From: Nocardioides faecalis
Lineage (GTDB): Bacteria; Actinomycetota; Actinomycetes; Propionibacteriales; Nocardioidaceae
Assembly: GCF_018388425.1 (NCBI RefSeq)
Contig: NZ_CP074406.1
Span: 2,170,001 to 2,234,000 of the forward strand
Length of the DNA: 64,000 bases
Direction of reading: 5' to 3'
The notes beneath the pieces were generated by a model, which saw nothing but the letters and a program-made list of their open reading frames with translations, ran no database searches and had not been told where the DNA came from. A program made the translations under genes and the position numbers. Below, in pieces: positions 42,496 through 54,692 of the stretch. Position 1 is the first letter of the stretch, and the number at the start of each line of letters is the position of its first letter.

Positions 42496-43842
42496 ATGAG
42501 CGACAAGTACCAGGCCTTCACGACGTCCCCCCTCGGCCGGATCCTGGTGAAGAACCTCGGTCTGCCCGACCCCGCCCCCCTCGAGCGCTACCGCGAGGGC
42601 GACCCACTCGTCAGCGGCACCGTCCTGGTGGGCGGCACCGGCCGGCTGGCCGAGTCGCTGCCCGGCCTGCTCGACGAGCTGGGCGTGAGCAACACCAGCG
42701 TCGCCGACGACGACACCCGGTTCAAGGGCCTGGTCTTCGACGCCACCGGCCTGAAGGACACCACCACCCTGGTCGCGCTGCGCGACTTCTTCACCCCGGT
42801 GCTGCGCCGCCTCGAGCCGTCGGCCCGCGTGGTCGTGCTCGGCACGCCGCCGGAGCTGACCCGGGGCAGCGAGCGGGTCGCCCAGCGGGCACTCGAGGGC
42901 TTCACCCGCAGCCTCGGCAAGGAGATCGGGCGCGGCAGCACCGTGCAGCTGGTGTACGTCGCCGAGGGCCAGGAGGCCGCGGTGACCAGCACGCTCGGCT
43001 TCCTGCTCTCCCCCAAGTCCGCCTACGTCTCCGGCCAGGTGATCCGGATCGGCGCCCACGGCGACGCGACGACCACCAGCGTCGAGGACTGGACCAAGCC
43101 GCTGGCCGGCAAGGTCGCCCTGGTCACCGGCGCCAGCCGTGGCATCGGCGAGGCGATCGCGCGTGTGCTGCACCGCGACGGCGCCACCGTCGTCGGGGTC
43201 GACGTGCCGCAGGCCGCCAGCGAGCTGCAGCGCCTGATGAAGGAGCTCGACGGTGACTGGCTCACCCTCGACATCACCGGCAAGGACGCGCCGCAGCGGA
43301 TCGCGCACCACCTGCAGACCAAGCACGGCGGCGTGGACGTCGTCGTGCACAACGCCGGCATCACCCGCGACCGCAAGCTCGCGAACATGGCGCCCAACGA
43401 CAAGGGCGACCGCTGGACCTCGGTACTCGCGGTCAACGTGACCGCGCCCGAGCTCATCACCCGGGAGCTTCTCGAGCAGGGCGTCATCAACGCCGGTGGC
43501 TCGATCGTCGGCGTCGCGTCCATCGCCGGCATCGCGGGCAACGTGGGCCAGACCAACTACGCCGCCTCGAAGGCCGCCGTCATCGGTCTGGTCGACAGCC
43601 TCGCCGACGAGCTCACCGACGGCATCACCATCAACGCCGTCGCACCGGGCTTCATCATCACCCAGATGACCGCCGCGGTGCCGTTCGCGACCCGCGAGGT
43701 CGGCCAGCGACTCAACGCCATGGCGCAGGGCGGCCTGCCGGTCGACGTGGCCGAGACCATCGCCTGGTACGCCAACCCCGCCTCCTCCGGCGTCAACGGC
43801 AACGTGGTCCGCGTCTGCGGCCAGATGATGCTGGGGGCCTGA
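42496..43842 (+). CDS. fabG4: FabG4-type high-molecular-weight beta-ketoacyl reductase
   Basis: A 448-aa two-domain protein, the size of M. tuberculosis FabG4 (Rv0242c). The first ~200 residues are a flavodoxin-like domain lacking catalytic residues (SPLGRILVKNLGLPDPAPLE). The second is an SDR domain: TGASRGIGEAIARVLHRDGA, VVHNAGITRD, and catalytic SIVGVASIAG...YAASKAAV. It reduces long-chain 3-oxoacyl-CoA with NADH. The stop is 1 bp before the htdX ATG, so the two are coupled. Confidence 0.9.
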   Translation: MSDKYQAFTTSPLGRILVKNLGLPDPAPLERYREGDPLVSGTVLVGGTGRLAESLPGLLDELGVSNTSVADDDTRFKGLVFDATGLKDTTTLVALRDFFTPVLRRLEPSARVVVLGTPPELTRGSERVAQRALEGFTRSLGKEIGRGSTVQLVYVAEGQEAAVTSTLGFLLSPKSAYVSGQVIRIGAHGDATTTSVEDWTKPLAGKVALVTGASRGIGEAIARVLHRDGATVVGVDVPQAASELQRLMKELDGDWLTLDITGKDAPQRIAHHLQTKHGGVDVVVHNAGITRDRKLANMAPNDKGDRWTSVLAVNVTAPELITRELLEQGVINAGGSIVGVASIAGIAGNVGQTNYAASKAAVIGLVDSLADELTDGITINAVAPGFIITQMTAAVPFATREVGQRLNAMAQGGLPVDVAETIAWYANPASSGVNGNVVRVCGQMMLGA

Positions 43843-43843
43843 G

Positions 43844-44737
43844 ATGGGCGCCCCCGACTCCCCCGGCCGCGTCGAGCACGTCGACGGCGCCGGTGGCCTG
43901 GCGACCATGGCCAAGGCGGCCCTGCCGGCCGTCCCCGGCGTGAACCAGCTGCCCGGCATCAAGAAGACCTCGCGCACGCTGCCCGACCTCGAGCTGCGCC
44001 GCGACGACGTCGAGGTACGACGCGACGAGGTGGACCGCTACGCCGAGGTCTGCGGCTTCCCCCGGCGCGACACCGCGCCGGTGCCGTACCTGCACATGCT
44101 GGCCTTCGGCCTGCACATGGCGATGATGACCGACGCCGCGTTCCCGTTCCCGGCCATCGGCTCGGTGCACCTGGAGAACACGATCGCCCAGCACCGGCCC
44201 GTCGCGATCGGCGAGCGGGTCTCGCTGGGCCTGCGCGCGGCGAACCTGCGCACCAGCACGAAGGGCCGCGCCTGGGACATGCTGGTCACCGGCACCGTGG
44301 GCGACGAGGTCGTCTGGGAGTCCACGTCGACGTACCTGCGCCTCGGCGGCGGGGACAAGGAGCACGGCGACCGCGGCACCGAGCTGGCGCCCGTCGAGGC
44401 CCGCGGCGCGGTCTGGGAGGTGCCGGAGAACACCGGGCGCCGCTACGCGGCGGTCTCCGGTGACCGCAACCCGATCCACCTCTACCCGCTGACGGCCAAG
44501 GCGCTGGGCTTCAAGCGCCACATCGCGCACGGCATGTGGAGCAAGGCGCGGTGCATCGCGGCACTGGAGAACCGGCTGCCCGACGCCGTGCAGGTCACCG
44601 TGGCCTTCAAGAAGCCGATCTTCCTGCCGGGCAAGGTCCGCTTCGGCGCCGCGCGGCGCGAGGACGGCTACGGCTTCACCCTCGTCGACCCGCGCACCGG
44701 TGCGCCGCACCTGCTCGGGCGCGCCACCGCGCTCTGA
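43844..44737 (+). CDS. htdX: HtdX-type 3-hydroxyacyl-thioester dehydratase
   Basis: A 297-aa double hot-dog protein. The C-terminal hot-dog carries the hydratase-2 motif YAAVSGDRNPIHLYPLTAKA followed by GFKRHIAHGMW, with the catalytic Asp and His. The N-terminal half is the usual inactive hot-dog. It dehydrates (R)-3-hydroxyacyl thioesters, matching FabG4 as reductase. Order and size match Rv0241c (HtdX). Confidence 0.89.
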   Translation: MGAPDSPGRVEHVDGAGGLATMAKAALPAVPGVNQLPGIKKTSRTLPDLELRRDDVEVRRDEVDRYAEVCGFPRRDTAPVPYLHMLAFGLHMAMMTDAAFPFPAIGSVHLENTIAQHRPVAIGERVSLGLRAANLRTSTKGRAWDMLVTGTVGDEVVWESTSTYLRLGGGDKEHGDRGTELAPVEARGAVWEVPENTGRRYAAVSGDRNPIHLYPLTAKALGFKRHIAHGMWSKARCIAALENRLPDAVQVTVAFKKPIFLPGKVRFGAARREDGYGFTLVDPRTGAPHLLGRATAL

Positions 44738-44752
44738 GGTGGGGCTGCCCGG

Positions 44753-45682
44753 TCAGTACTGCTGCGGCTTGTCCGGGCGCGGCCGGATCAAGCCCTCCTG
44801 CGCCACGGTCGCGACGAGCGTGCCGTCCTGGGTGAAGATCCGGCCCAGGGCGAGGCCGCGGGCACCGCTGGCCGAGGGCGACCACTGGTCGTAGAGCCAC
44901 CACTCGTCGGCCCGGAACGGCCGGTGGAACCAGATGGTGTGGTCCAGCGACGCCATCTGCACCTTGGTCGGCCCGGTCTCCGGGTGCGCCGACAGCGCGG
45001 CGCCCAGCAGCGAGACGTCGCTGGCGTAGGCGAACATCGCGAGGTGCTCGCTCACGTCGTCAGAGAGCTGCCCGGCGACGCGGATCCACACCTGGGTGCG
45101 GGAGGGGTGCATCGCGTCCGGCTCGAGGCCGAACGCGGAGTTCCCGAGCCAGCGCACGTCGAGGGCCGCCCACTCCCGGCCGAGCCCGTCGTCGGCGCCA
45201 CGCTGGGTCATCAGCTCGACGAGGTCCATGCCCTCCTCGGGCGCCTTGACCTCCGGCATCACGTCCTGGTGCTCGAGGCCTTCCTCGAGGCGCTGGAAGC
45301 TGACCGTCTGGTAGTAGATCGCCCGGCCGTGCTGGCGGGCGAGGACGCGGCGGGTGACGAACGACTTGCCGTCCCGGATCCGCTCCACGTCGTAGATGAT
45401 CGGGACGTTGTAGTCGCCGGGCAGCAGGAAGTAGGAGTGCAGCGAGTGCGGGTGCATGCCCTCCTCGACGGTGCGCATCGCTGCGATCAGGGCCTGCGCG
45501 GCCACCTGCCCGCCGTACACGCGCTGGCGCACCGTGTCGGGCTGGGTGCCGCGGAACAGGTCGGTGTCGAGGCGCTCGAGGTCGAGCAGGTCGACCAGCT
45601 TGCGGGTGGCCTCCCCCGGCGACCCGCCGGCCCCGTCCTCGGCCCCGTCCTCGGCGCCGGCGTACGCGGTGGCGTCGCTCAT
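44753..45682 (-). CDS. tesB: Acyl-CoA thioesterase II (TesB)
   Basis: A 309-aa TesB-type double hot-dog thioesterase. QRVYGGQVAAQALIAAMRTV and FYLLPGDY-like HSYFLLPGDYNVPIIYDVER mark the N-terminal hot-dog, and ASLDHTIWFHRPFRADEWWL holds the conserved catalytic Asp. It releases free acids from acyl-CoA. The ATG at 45682 shares one base with the PAC2 stop, and a short Glu/Asp/Gly repeat (AEDGAEDGAGG) sits at the N-terminus. Confidence 0.9.
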   Translation of the reverse strand: MSDATAYAGAEDGAEDGAGGSPGEATRKLVDLLDLERLDTDLFRGTQPDTVRQRVYGGQVAAQALIAAMRTVEEGMHPHSLHSYFLLPGDYNVPIIYDVERIRDGKSFVTRRVLARQHGRAIYYQTVSFQRLEEGLEHQDVMPEVKAPEEGMDLVELMTQRGADDGLGREWAALDVRWLGNSAFGLEPDAMHPSRTQVWIRVAGQLSDDVSEHLAMFAYASDVSLLGAALSAHPETGPTKVQMASLDHTIWFHRPFRADEWWLYDQWSPSASGARGLALGRIFTQDGTLVATVAQEGLIRPRPDKPQQY

Positions 45683-46665
45683 CAACCCTCCTTGCGGCCG
45701 GAGCCGCCGTTGTCGTCCGGACCCTCCAGGCCGGCCAGGAACTGCTCGAACTGCTGCCCGATCTCCTCACCCGTCGGCAGCGGCTCGTCGTCGGCGAGCA
45801 GGCTGCTGCCCTCCGCCTCGGCGCGCGCGAACGTGTCGTACTGCTGCTCCAGCGCGGCGACCACGTCGGCGACCTCGGCGTTGGCGGCCAGGTAGCGGCC
45901 GATCTCCTCCTCCCGCTCGGCGGCGAGCGGAGTCAGTTCGGCGAGGTCGATGGTCAGTCGCGCGGCGAGCTCGACCTGCTCGAGCAGCGCGATGGTGGCC
46001 GGCGGGTACTCCAGCTGGGCCAGGTAGTGCGGCACGTGCGCGACGAACCCCTGCGCGTCGAGCCCCCACTCGCCGAGCCGGACCTCCAACAGCGCCTGGG
46101 CGCTGCTGGGCACCCGCAGCTCACCACGCCACAGGCCCTCGCCGACGAGGAGGTCGGGGTTGTTGGCGTGGTGGGTGATCGCGATCGGGCGGGTGTGCGG
46201 CACCGCCATCGGCACCGAGCCGATGGAGACGACCAGGTCCACACCGAGACGCTCGATGACCTCCCGCACGCCCCGGCAGAACGCCTCCCAGCGGGTGTCC
46301 GGCTCCGAGCCGTGCAGCAGCAGGTACGGCGATCCGCCGACGTCGTGCAGCAGCCGGACCACCAGCCGCGGCGGCTCGTAGCCCTCGTAGTGGTCGCGCG
46401 CGAAGGTCATCGGGGGCCGCCGGGCGCGGTAGTCGTGCAGCTGGTCCACGTCGAAGGTGGCGACCACGACTCCCCCGCCCTCGGCCGAGGAGGCTCCGGT
46501 GCGCGCCAGGTGGCTGCACGCCAGCGCACCGGCGCTGCCGGCGTCGAGGAAGCCGTCCAGCGCGACGATCATCGGCAGGTAGGTGACGTCGTCGAGCTCG
46601 GGCACCTCGTCGACGATGTGCACCACGCGCGAGGCAGGGCCGGGGTGCTGCGCTGGGGAGGTCAC
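45682..46665 (-). CDS. PAC2-family protein
   Basis: A 327-aa member of the PAC2 family, which shares a fold with proteasome assembly chaperones. Visible family segments: VALDGFLDAGSAGALACSHL, VVATFDVDQLHDYRARRPPM and SIGSVPMAVPHTRPIAITHH. Actinobacterial PAC2 proteins often occur near proteasome or lipid genes, but their biochemical role is unclear. It lies directly upstream of tesB. GTG start at 46665. Confidence 0.82.
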   Translation of the reverse strand: MTSPAQHPGPASRVVHIVDEVPELDDVTYLPMIVALDGFLDAGSAGALACSHLARTGASSAEGGGVVVATFDVDQLHDYRARRPPMTFARDHYEGYEPPRLVVRLLHDVGGSPYLLLHGSEPDTRWEAFCRGVREVIERLGVDLVVSIGSVPMAVPHTRPIAITHHANNPDLLVGEGLWRGELRVPSSAQALLEVRLGEWGLDAQGFVAHVPHYLAQLEYPPATIALLEQVELAARLTIDLAELTPLAAEREEEIGRYLAANAEVADVVAALEQQYDTFARAEAEGSSLLADDEPLPTGEEIGQQFEQFLAGLEGPDDNGGSGRKEG

Positions 46666-46688
46666 GCGCCAAGCGTAGTGGCGACGCT

Positions 46689-46730
46689 GCGGTGGCCTGG
46701 GGTGTGGCCTGGGGTGTGGCTCGGGGCGTG
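46689..46730. repeat. 12-bp imperfect tandem repeat
   Basis: About three copies of GTGGCCTGGGGT (the third degenerate, GTGGCTCGGGGC) lie in the gap between the PAC2 start and the stop of the peptidase MA-like gene. Confidence 0.65.
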
Positions 46731-46735
46731 GTGGC

Positions 46736-48118
46736 TCACGCGCCGTACGTGGCCTGCAGCAGCGCCACGCCGCGCTGCACCAGCTCACGCGAGGAGAGCC
46801 CGAGCACCTCGCGCAGCGCGGCGTCGGTGCCCGTGCCGGTGGCGGTGCGGTCCAGGAGCATGAGCAGCGCCTGCTCGCCGTGGTTGCCGGCGACGTACTC
46901 GCACACCCACCACGACACCGCGTACCAGCCCGTGGCGTCCGGGCCGGCGAACTCCGCGGCACCGGGAAGGTCCACCGCGCTCGCCGCGACCCGCAGGGCG
47001 TCGTCGTTGACGCCGCGGCGCGAGCGGTCCACGGCCTGCACCGAGACGTACTCGGCGATGCCCTCGCTCAACCACAGCGGCGCACCCAGGCCGCGCCCGC
47101 GCAGCGCGACGTGGGTGAGCTCGTGACGCACCAGCCGGCCGAGCACGCCGTCCGGCTGCGCCAGCACCCGCGGATTGAGGAAGATCCGGTAGGCGGCCAC
47201 GGGCGCGTCCGGGTCGCGGGCGTCGCTGGGCACGACGATGCTGAGCCCGTCGGCGCGATCGGCGTCGCCGACGGTCTGGTCCGCCAGTCCGTGCAGGAAC
47301 GTCGGGTCGGTCAGTGCGTAGACCACCACCCCGGCCCCGTCGGCGGCGCTGTTCCCCGCGGCGTCGCCGGCCGCCCCCGGCCCCAGCACGTCACGGACCT
47401 CAGAACGGCCCGCAGCGACCGCGTCCAGCACCCGGCCGGCGTCGCGGCGGGTGCTGTCGTCGAAGATCCCCAGCACGCCGGCCCGCTCGAGGACCTCGAT
47501 CGGCCCGAGGTCCCAGGGCTGGGCGTTGCCCGGGTTCGCCTGCTCCCAGTCGGCGTCGGTGGTGGAGGCCACGACGAGGCGCCGGCCGTCGGGGGTCGGG
47601 GTGAACCGGAACCGGTCGCGGGTGCGGACCGCCGCGGCGTCGTACCCCTGGAGGCGGACGGTCGTCAGCACCTCGGCCCAGTAGTCCCCGCTGCCGTCTG
47701 GGTTGTCGGGGTCGCCGGGGTCGGCGGCGGGCACGATCGTCTCGGGCAGCACCTCGAAGGCCAGCTCACCGAGCGGCAGCGTGGCCAGGTTGTCGTAGTA
47801 GACCTGCTGCTCGGCGAGGAAGGCGCGGTCCGTGCGGGCGAGGGTACGACGGAACCGGGCCCGGTCGCCCTCGCGCAGCGAGGCGGCGCGGGCGCTCAGG
47901 GTGCGCTGCACCAGTGCGGCGACGTCGGCGGTCCGGGGCCCGGACTGCTCGACCGGCGGCGGGTCGTGCGAGCAGCCGGCCAGCAGCGCCGGCGCGCCCA
48001 GGGCCGCGATTGCGGCGAGGGTGCTCAGCAGGCGGCGCGGGGGCACGGACCGCAGGCTGCCGGACGGTCGTGGCCGACGGTGCGGGCTGCGGTCGGCCTC
48101 AGCGTGTCCCGTCCGCAT
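46736..48118 (-). CDS. Lipoprotein with gluzincin (peptidase MA-like) metalloprotease domain
   Basis: A lipoprotein of 460 aa from the ATG at 48118, or 436 aa from a GTG at 48046 that would give a more usual signal peptide. The lipobox is LLAGC after a hydrophobic run ([20 protein letters not shown]). A zinc-protease site is intact: [10 protein letters not shown] (HExxH) and, about 20 residues on, the Glu of SEGIAEYVS. It is probably anchored to the outer face of the membrane. Substrate unknown. The start overlaps the dxs stop by 20 bp, giving a dxs-linked transcript. Confidence 0.82.
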   Translation of the reverse strand: MRTGHAEADRSPHRRPRPSGSLRSVPPRRLLSTLAAIAALGAPALLAGCSHDPPPVEQSGPRTADVAALVQRTLSARAASLREGDRARFRRTLARTDRAFLAEQQVYYDNLATLPLGELAFEVLPETIVPAADPGDPDNPDGSGDYWAEVLTTVRLQGYDAAAVRTRDRFRFTPTPDGRRLVVASTTDADWEQANPGNAQPWDLGPIEVLERAGVLGIFDDSTRRDAGRVLDAVAAGRSEVRDVLGPGAAGDAAGNSAADGAGVVVYALTDPTFLHGLADQTVGDADRADGLSIVVPSDARDPDAPVAAYRIFLNPRVLAQPDGVLGRLVRHELTHVALRGRGLGAPLWLSEGIAEYVSVQAVDRSRRGVNDDALRVAASAVDLPGAAEFAGPDATGWYAVSWWVCEYVAGNHGEQALLMLLDRTATGTGTDAALREVLGLSSRELVQRGVALLQATYGA

Positions 48119-50027
48119 CGAGCAGCGTCCGGGGGTCTGCGGCGTCCGGTCCGTCCAGGCCGGCCTCCCCGGCGACCTCGTGCAGCACGTCGAGCGCGAT
48201 CGCGGAGGCGGTCAGTCCGATCTGCTCCAGGATCGCGCCGCGCTTGGCGTGCTCGAGGAACTCCTGGGGGATGCCGTGCACGCGCACCGGCGTGCTCACC
48301 TTGGCGTCGGCCAGCGTCTGCAGCAGCACCGCGCCGACACCGCCGACCCGGCCGTTGTCCTCGATGGTCACCACCAGGCGGTGGTGGCGGGCGAGCTCGA
48401 CGAGGGCGGGGTCGACGGGCTTGACCCAGCGCGGGTCCACCACGGTCACGCCCACGCCCTGCGCGGTGAGGCGGGAGGCCACGTCGACGCCGACGCCGGC
48501 CATCGAGCCGACCGCGACCACGAGCACGTCGCGGGCACCCTCGCGGACCAGCACGTCGCAGCCGCCCACCCGGTCGATGGCCTCGATGTCCTCGGGCGGC
48601 GGGCCCTTCGGGAACCGGACCACGGTGGGCGCGTCGGCGACCTCCACGGCCTCGTCCAGCAGCTCCTGCATCCGGGTGACGTCGCGGGGCGCGGCCATCC
48701 GCAGTCCGGGCACCAGCTGCAGGAGCGACATGTCCCACATGCCGTTGTGGCTGGCGCCGTCGTCGCCGGTCACCCCGGAGCGGTCGAGCACGAAGGTGAC
48801 GCCGCAGCGGTGCAGCGCGACGTCCATCAGCACCTGGTCGAAGGCCCGGTTGAGGAAGGTCGCATACACCGCGAAGACGGGGTGCAGCCCGCCCATCGCC
48901 AGGCCGGCGGCCGAGGTGGCGGCGTGCTGCTCGGCGATGCCGACGTCGAAGGTGCGCTCGGGGAAGCGGGCCTGGAACCGGTCCAGCCCGACCGGGTGCA
49001 TCATCGCGGCAGTGATGGCGACCACGTCGGGGCGCCGCTCACCGATCCGCACGATGTGCTCGGCGAAGTGGTCGGTCCAGATCGGCCCCTTGGGCTTCTC
49101 CGTACCGGTCTGCACGTCGAACGGGCCAGGCGCGTGGAACTGGTCCGCCTCGTGCCGCTCGGCGGGGTCGTAGCCGAAGCCCTTGCGGGTGATCGCGTGC
49201 ACGATCACCGGGCCGCCGAACCGCTTCGCCTGGCTCAGGGCATGCTCCATCGCGGCGCGGTCGTGGCCGTCGACGGGACCCACGTACTTCAGCCCGAGGT
49301 CCTCGAAGAGCCCCTGGGGCGCGAGGGCGTCCTTGAGACCCTTCTTCATGGCGTGCAGCGCGTCATACGCCGCCGGGCCGACGCCGGGCACGGCGTTGAG
49401 CCGCTTCTTGACCTGCTCCAGCAGGGTCTCGTAGCGCGGGTTGGTGCGCAGGCTGGTCAGGGCGTTGGCCAAGCCGCCGATCGTCGGAGTGTAGGAGCGG
49501 CCGTTGTCGTTGACCACGATCACCAGCCGGCTGCCGTGCTGGATGGCGATGTTGTTCAGCGCCTCCCAGGCCATGCCGCCGGTCAGCGCGCCGTCGCCGA
49601 TCACCGCGACCACGTGCCGGTCCTCGCCGCGCACGGCGTACGCCTTGGCCAGGCCGTCGGCGTAGCTCAGCGCGGTGGAGGCGTGGGAGTTCTCGACCAG
49701 GTCGTGCTCGGACTCGGCCTGGCTCGGGTAGCCGCTCAGCCCGCCCTCGCGGCGCAGCGTGTCGAAGGAGGCGGCGCGGCCGGTGACGAGCTTGTGCACG
49801 TAGGACTGGTGGCCGGTGTCGAAGACGACCTTGTCCCGCGGGGAGTCGAAGACGCGGTGCACGGCCAGCGTCAGCTCGACCACGCCCAGGTTCGGCCCGA
49901 GGTGGCCGGTGTTGGTGGCCACCGTGCGGATCAACAGGTCCCGGATCTCGGCCGCGAGCTGGGTCAGCTCGTCCTCGGAGAGGGCCCGCAGGTCGCGCGG
50001 GCTGGAGATCTTGTCGAGGACAGGCAT
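48099..50027 (-). CDS. dxs: 1-deoxy-D-xylulose-5-phosphate synthase
   Basis: A 642-aa Dxs. The thiamine-diphosphate motif is [20 protein letters not shown] (GDG...NN), an early His region is [12 protein letters not shown], and the transketolase pyrimidine domain has [17 protein letters not shown]. It condenses pyruvate with glyceraldehyde-3-phosphate, the first step of the non-mevalonate isoprenoid pathway. Full length for the family. Confidence 0.97.
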   Translation of the reverse strand: MPVLDKISSPRDLRALSEDELTQLAAEIRDLLIRTVATNTGHLGPNLGVVELTLAVHRVFDSPRDKVVFDTGHQSYVHKLVTGRAASFDTLRREGGLSGYPSQAESEHDLVENSHASTALSYADGLAKAYAVRGEDRHVVAVIGDGALTGGMAWEALNNIAIQHGSRLVIVVNDNGRSYTPTIGGLANALTSLRTNPRYETLLEQVKKRLNAVPGVGPAAYDALHAMKKGLKDALAPQGLFEDLGLKYVGPVDGHDRAAMEHALSQAKRFGGPVIVHAITRKGFGYDPAERHEADQFHAPGPFDVQTGTEKPKGPIWTDHFAEHIVRIGERRPDVVAITAAMMHPVGLDRFQARFPERTFDVGIAEQHAATSAAGLAMGGLHPVFAVYATFLNRAFDQVLMDVALHRCGVTFVLDRSGVTGDDGASHNGMWDMSLLQLVPGLRMAAPRDVTRMQELLDEAVEVADAPTVVRFPKGPPPEDIEAIDRVGGCDVLVREGARDVLVVAVGSMAGVGVDVASRLTAQGVGVTVVDPRWVKPVDPALVELARHHRLVVTIEDNGRVGGVGAVLLQTLADAKVSTPVRVHGIPQEFLEHAKRGAILEQIGLTASAIALDVLHEVAGEAGLDGPDAADPRTLLDADGTR

Positions 50028-50090
50028 GGCCCGAGTCTAGGCGGTGGCAGGTCGTGGGCCGTGATCGCCGGCGGGCCCCCACCGGGGCGC

Positions 50091-50519
50091 TCAGGGCAGC
50101 AGATCCTGGTAGTACGGGGAGTTGAGGAGCTCGGGAAGGATGTGCGCGGCGGCGACGGTCAGCGGCAGCCCGACGGCCTCGGCCGGGTCGACGAAGAGGA
50201 TCCGGCGGCCCTCCCCGACGGTGATGTCCGCGTCTGTGGCGTCGGTGCGGGCGACGTACACCCGTACCTCGTCGTCGGTGCCGTAGGCGGCGTGGAAGAC
50301 GGTGAACTGCTGCCACAGCCGCAGCGCGGGCGGCGCCAGGCGCAGCCCGGTCTCCTCCTCCAGCTCGCGGTGGGCGGCCGCCTGCGAGGCCTCCCCGTCG
50401 TCGACGTGGCCGCCGACGAAGCCCCACCGCTCGGGATCGATGACCGGGTGCTCGTCGCGCTCCTGCAGCAGCACCCAGCCGCGGGTGTCGATCAGGACGA
50501 CCGAGGCGAAGCGGGCCAT
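50091..50519 (-). CDS. NUDIX hydrolase
   Basis: A 142-aa NUDIX protein with a complete box: GGHVDDGEASQAAAHRELEE followed by ETGL. It hydrolyses nucleoside diphosphates linked to another group; substrate not predictable. The start shares one base with the stop of the DUF3105 gene (TGATG), so it is co-transcribed with it. Confidence 0.9.
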   Translation of the reverse strand: MARFASVVLIDTRGWVLLQERDEHPVIDPERWGFVGGHVDDGEASQAAAHRELEEETGLRLAPPALRLWQQFTVFHAAYGTDDEVRVYVARTDATDADITVGEGRRILFVDPAEAVGLPLTVAAAHILPELLNSPYYQDLLP

Positions 50520-51298
50520 CAGACGTTCAGCCCGCCGTCAGGCGACCCGGGCTGGCCCGGCTTGCCCGGCTGGCCCGGCTCGGGCAGCTCGGCGGGGTCC
50601 GCTCCCCCGTGGCAGGAGGCGAACGGCTCCGGGGCGGTCTCCCCCGCACCGTAGGCGTCGAGGAACAGGCGGATCCGGGGGTCGTCGGCGCCGGTCAGGG
50701 CCAGCTGGCGGCCCCAGACGGTGATCACGACGGGCGCGTCCTGGTCCGGGTAGGGCGACATGATGCCGTTGTCGGGCAGCAGGCCGGCGAGCGCGTCGAC
50801 CTCCTTGCGCTCCAGGTCCTCGGGCCGGTAGGTGATCCACACCGTGCCGTGCTCCAGGTCGTGCACGGCGTAGACCTCGGGCACCGGCTCGTCGTACACG
50901 CCGCACTCCAGCCACATCGGTGCGTGCTCACCGCCCACCGGCGGCGACTGCGGGTAGTCGAAGCCCTCACCGATGCGCAGGTGGGCGTTGCTGAGGTCAT
51001 CGTGCTCGGTGACCTCGCTCAGGTCGACCGGACCCGCCCGCTCCGCCTCGTCGTCGGCGAGCAGCACCGGGACCAGCACGGCGGCCGTGAGCACGAGCAC
51101 CGCGGCGAGCACCGCGAGCACCACCGGCAGCACCAGCCTGCGCCGCGGGCGGGGAGCCGGGGCGTAGGGGGTCGGGTACGCGCCCGGGTACGGCGCCGGG
51201 CCGCCCCATGGAGGAGGTGTCGGTCCCACCGGCGGCGGGGGCGGGCCCACCGGTGGCGGCGGGGGCGGCGCGGCGGGCGGGACGGGCGGCTCGGTCAC
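50519..51298 (-). CDS. DUF3105 membrane-anchored protein
   Basis: A 259-aa protein with a cytosolic Pro-rich N-terminus ([15 protein letters not shown]), one membrane segment ([20 protein letters not shown]) and a DUF3105 domain recognisable by [20 protein letters not shown] and [12 protein letters not shown]. Two Cys in the domain (LECGVYD; FASCHGG). The C-terminus is a Gly/Pro/Gln repeat encoded by tandem repeats. Function unknown. GTG start overlaps the thiamine-binding gene stop (GTGA). Confidence 0.78.
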   Translation of the reverse strand: MTEPPVPPAAPPPPPPVGPPPPPVGPTPPPWGGPAPYPGAYPTPYAPAPRPRRRLVLPVVLAVLAAVLVLTAAVLVPVLLADDEAERAGPVDLSEVTEHDDLSNAHLRIGEGFDYPQSPPVGGEHAPMWLECGVYDEPVPEVYAVHDLEHGTVWITYRPEDLERKEVDALAGLLPDNGIMSPYPDQDAPVVITVWGRQLALTGADDPRIRLFLDAYGAGETAPEPFASCHGGADPAELPEPGQPGKPGQPGSPDGGLNV

Positions 51299-51594
51299 TG
51301 CTCGAGCGCCTGCTCGACGCGCTCCACCTTGGCGCTCAGCTCGCCGGTGAAACCCGGCCGGATGTCGGCCTTGAGCACCAGCGAGACCCGCGGCGAGACC
51401 GCGGCGACGGCGTCGACAGCGCGCTTGACGACCGCCATCACCTCGTCCCACTCGCCCTCGATGTTGGTGAACATCGCGTTCGTCTCGTTCGGCAGCCCGG
51501 ACTCGCGCACGACGCGCACGGCGGCCGCCACCGCCTCCGAGACGCCGCCGGTCTCGTCGGCGGTCGAGGGGCTGATGCTGAAGGCGACGATCAT
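51295..51594 (-). CDS. MTH1187-family thiamine-binding protein
   Basis: A 99-aa protein of the MTH1187/YkoF-like (DUF77) group, with [20 protein letters not shown] and [20 protein letters not shown]. Members bind thiamine or related pyrimidines. The ATG at 51594 is preferred; a GTG at 51603 in frame is an alternative. Heads a three-gene unit with DUF3105 and NUDIX genes. Confidence 0.82.
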   Translation of the reverse strand: MIVAFSISPSTADETGGVSEAVAAAVRVVRESGLPNETNAMFTNIEGEWDEVMAVVKRAVDAVAAVSPRVSLVLKADIRPGFTGELSAKVERVEQALEQ

Positions 51595-51617
51595 GACGAC
51601 CACGCTATCCGTGACGG

Positions 51618-51655
51618 CGAACGGCCCGCCCCCGGGATCGGGGACGGGCCGTTCG
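51618..51655 (-). terminator. acnA terminator hairpin
   Basis: CGAACGGCCCG (51618-51628) pairs perfectly with CGGGCCGTTCG (51645-51655) around a 16-base GC-rich loop, 23 bp past the acnA stop. No T-run, as usual in high-GC actinobacteria. Confidence 0.8.
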
Positions 51656-51677
51656 TGCGCCGTGGCGCGGGGCTGGA

Positions 51678-54497
<2,820 letters not shown>

Positions 54498-54629
54498 CCG
54501 GTGGTCTCCGTCCTCATCGACTACGCGTAGCGCGGAAGGTCTCCTCGATCATCCTCCCGCCGCCAAGGGCGCGGGGATAGTCAGGTGGACCTAAATTCCG
54601 TGGCATGCCGAGGGCGTTCCCCGGCATTG

Positions 54630-54643
54630 TCTTGATATCAAGA
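54630..54643. promoter_or_regulatory. Palindromic site in the acnA / ABC-transporter gap
   Basis: TCTTGATATCAAGA is a perfect 14-bp palindrome in an AT-rich stretch (ATTGTCTTGATATCAAGATA), 133 bp before the acnA start. It looks like a dimeric repressor site. A second stem, ATGCCG...CGGCAT, lies next to it (54605-54627). The regulator is not in the window. Confidence 0.6.
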
Positions 54644-54692
54644 TACACGAGGTCGAGGCAGGATTCACGGCGACCCGCCCGGGCCAGGCAGG

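Noticed and set aside
54573..54590. IdeR/DtxR iron box upstream of acnA
   Set aside because: TCAGGTGGACCTAA resembles half-sites of the iron box but the spacing and centre do not fit the 19-bp consensus.
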